From Gryganskiella cystojenkinii (lineage: Eukaryota; Mortierellomycota; Mortierellomycetes; Mortierellales; Mortierellaceae): a stretch of 35,693 nucleotides of DNA. Where the stretch lies: the NCBI GenBank assembly GCA_015852425.1, contig JAAAIG010000365.1:1-35693 (forward strand), written 5' to 3'. Shown piece by piece: positions 35,639 to 35,693 of the stretch; the first letter of the stretch is position 1; every line of letters starts with the position of its first letter. A program made the translations under genes and the position numbers. Under the pieces are notes generated by a model, which was not told where the DNA came from, did no database searches, and was given only the letters and a program-made list of their open reading frames with translations.

Positions 35639-35693
35639 CTCTTTGTCCGGGAATTGAACCCGGGTCTTCCGCGTGACAGGCGGAGATACTCAC
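35639..35693 (-). tRNA. tRNA-Asp(GUC), 3' part, cut by the window edge
   Basis: On the minus strand the window starts inside the D arm (GTGAGTATC), followed by the anticodon arm CCGCC-TGTCACG-CGG with anticodon GTC (35677-35675), a short variable loop, the T arm CCGGG-TTCAATT-CCCGG, the 3' acceptor strand ACAAAGA and discriminator G. The 5' acceptor strand and most of the D arm lie beyond 35693. No intron is seen in the visible anticodon loop. Confidence 0.95.

Overview
The window is nuclear DNA of a filamentous fungus. Genes carry frequent introns of about 70-150 bp with GTAAGT-type donors, and Trs65, Hsp78, Swc5 and Gid4 homologues are present. Protein style, intron density and base composition suggest an early-diverging lineage such as Mortierellomycotina; that placement is an inference. 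I rebuilt the gene models by hand. In every multi-exon model the joined exons keep frame and have a length divisible by three.

Left part (1-13186): a 153-bp near-tandem duplication lies upstream of a five-exon gene of unknown function (797-2695, +). Next come a seven-exon TRAPP II Trs65-family gene (2991-6151, +), a DUF4112 membrane protein (6399-7444, -) and a full-length short-type ABCC/MRP transporter with eight exons (8365-13186, -).

Middle (about 13840-16230, -): this stretch has no convincing protein gene. It reads as a spliced, apparently non-coding snoRNA host gene. At least six introns each hold one box C/D snoRNA, flanked by regular short exons of about 42-76 nt. Several antisense elements match 18S or 25S rRNA segments I know. 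Two of the snoRNAs are diverged copies of one unit that appears to make two adjacent contacts with the same 25S segment. This is the most interesting system in the window.

Right part: a PH-domain Meu6-like protein (17384-19465, +), mitochondrial Hsp78 (19828-23271, +), the SWR1-complex subunit Swc5 (23507-24581, -), a LYR-motif protein (24800-25400, +), a mitochondrial carrier with an unusual 1,065-bp first intron (26733-29092, -), short/branched-chain acyl-CoA dehydrogenase (29900-31857, +), the GID ubiquitin-ligase receptor Gid4 with a 13-nt microexon (32020-33446, -), the purine enzyme Ade8 (34825-35559, +) and the 3' part of a tRNA-Asp(GUC) (35639-35693, -) cut by the window edge.

Four genes between 19.8 and 31.9 kb act, or probably act, in mitochondria (Hsp78, LYR protein, carrier, acyl-CoA dehydrogenase). 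Gid4 and the carrier touch central carbon metabolism, and Ade8 acts in de novo purine synthesis. I see no mobile-element genes, CRISPR array or rRNA gene.
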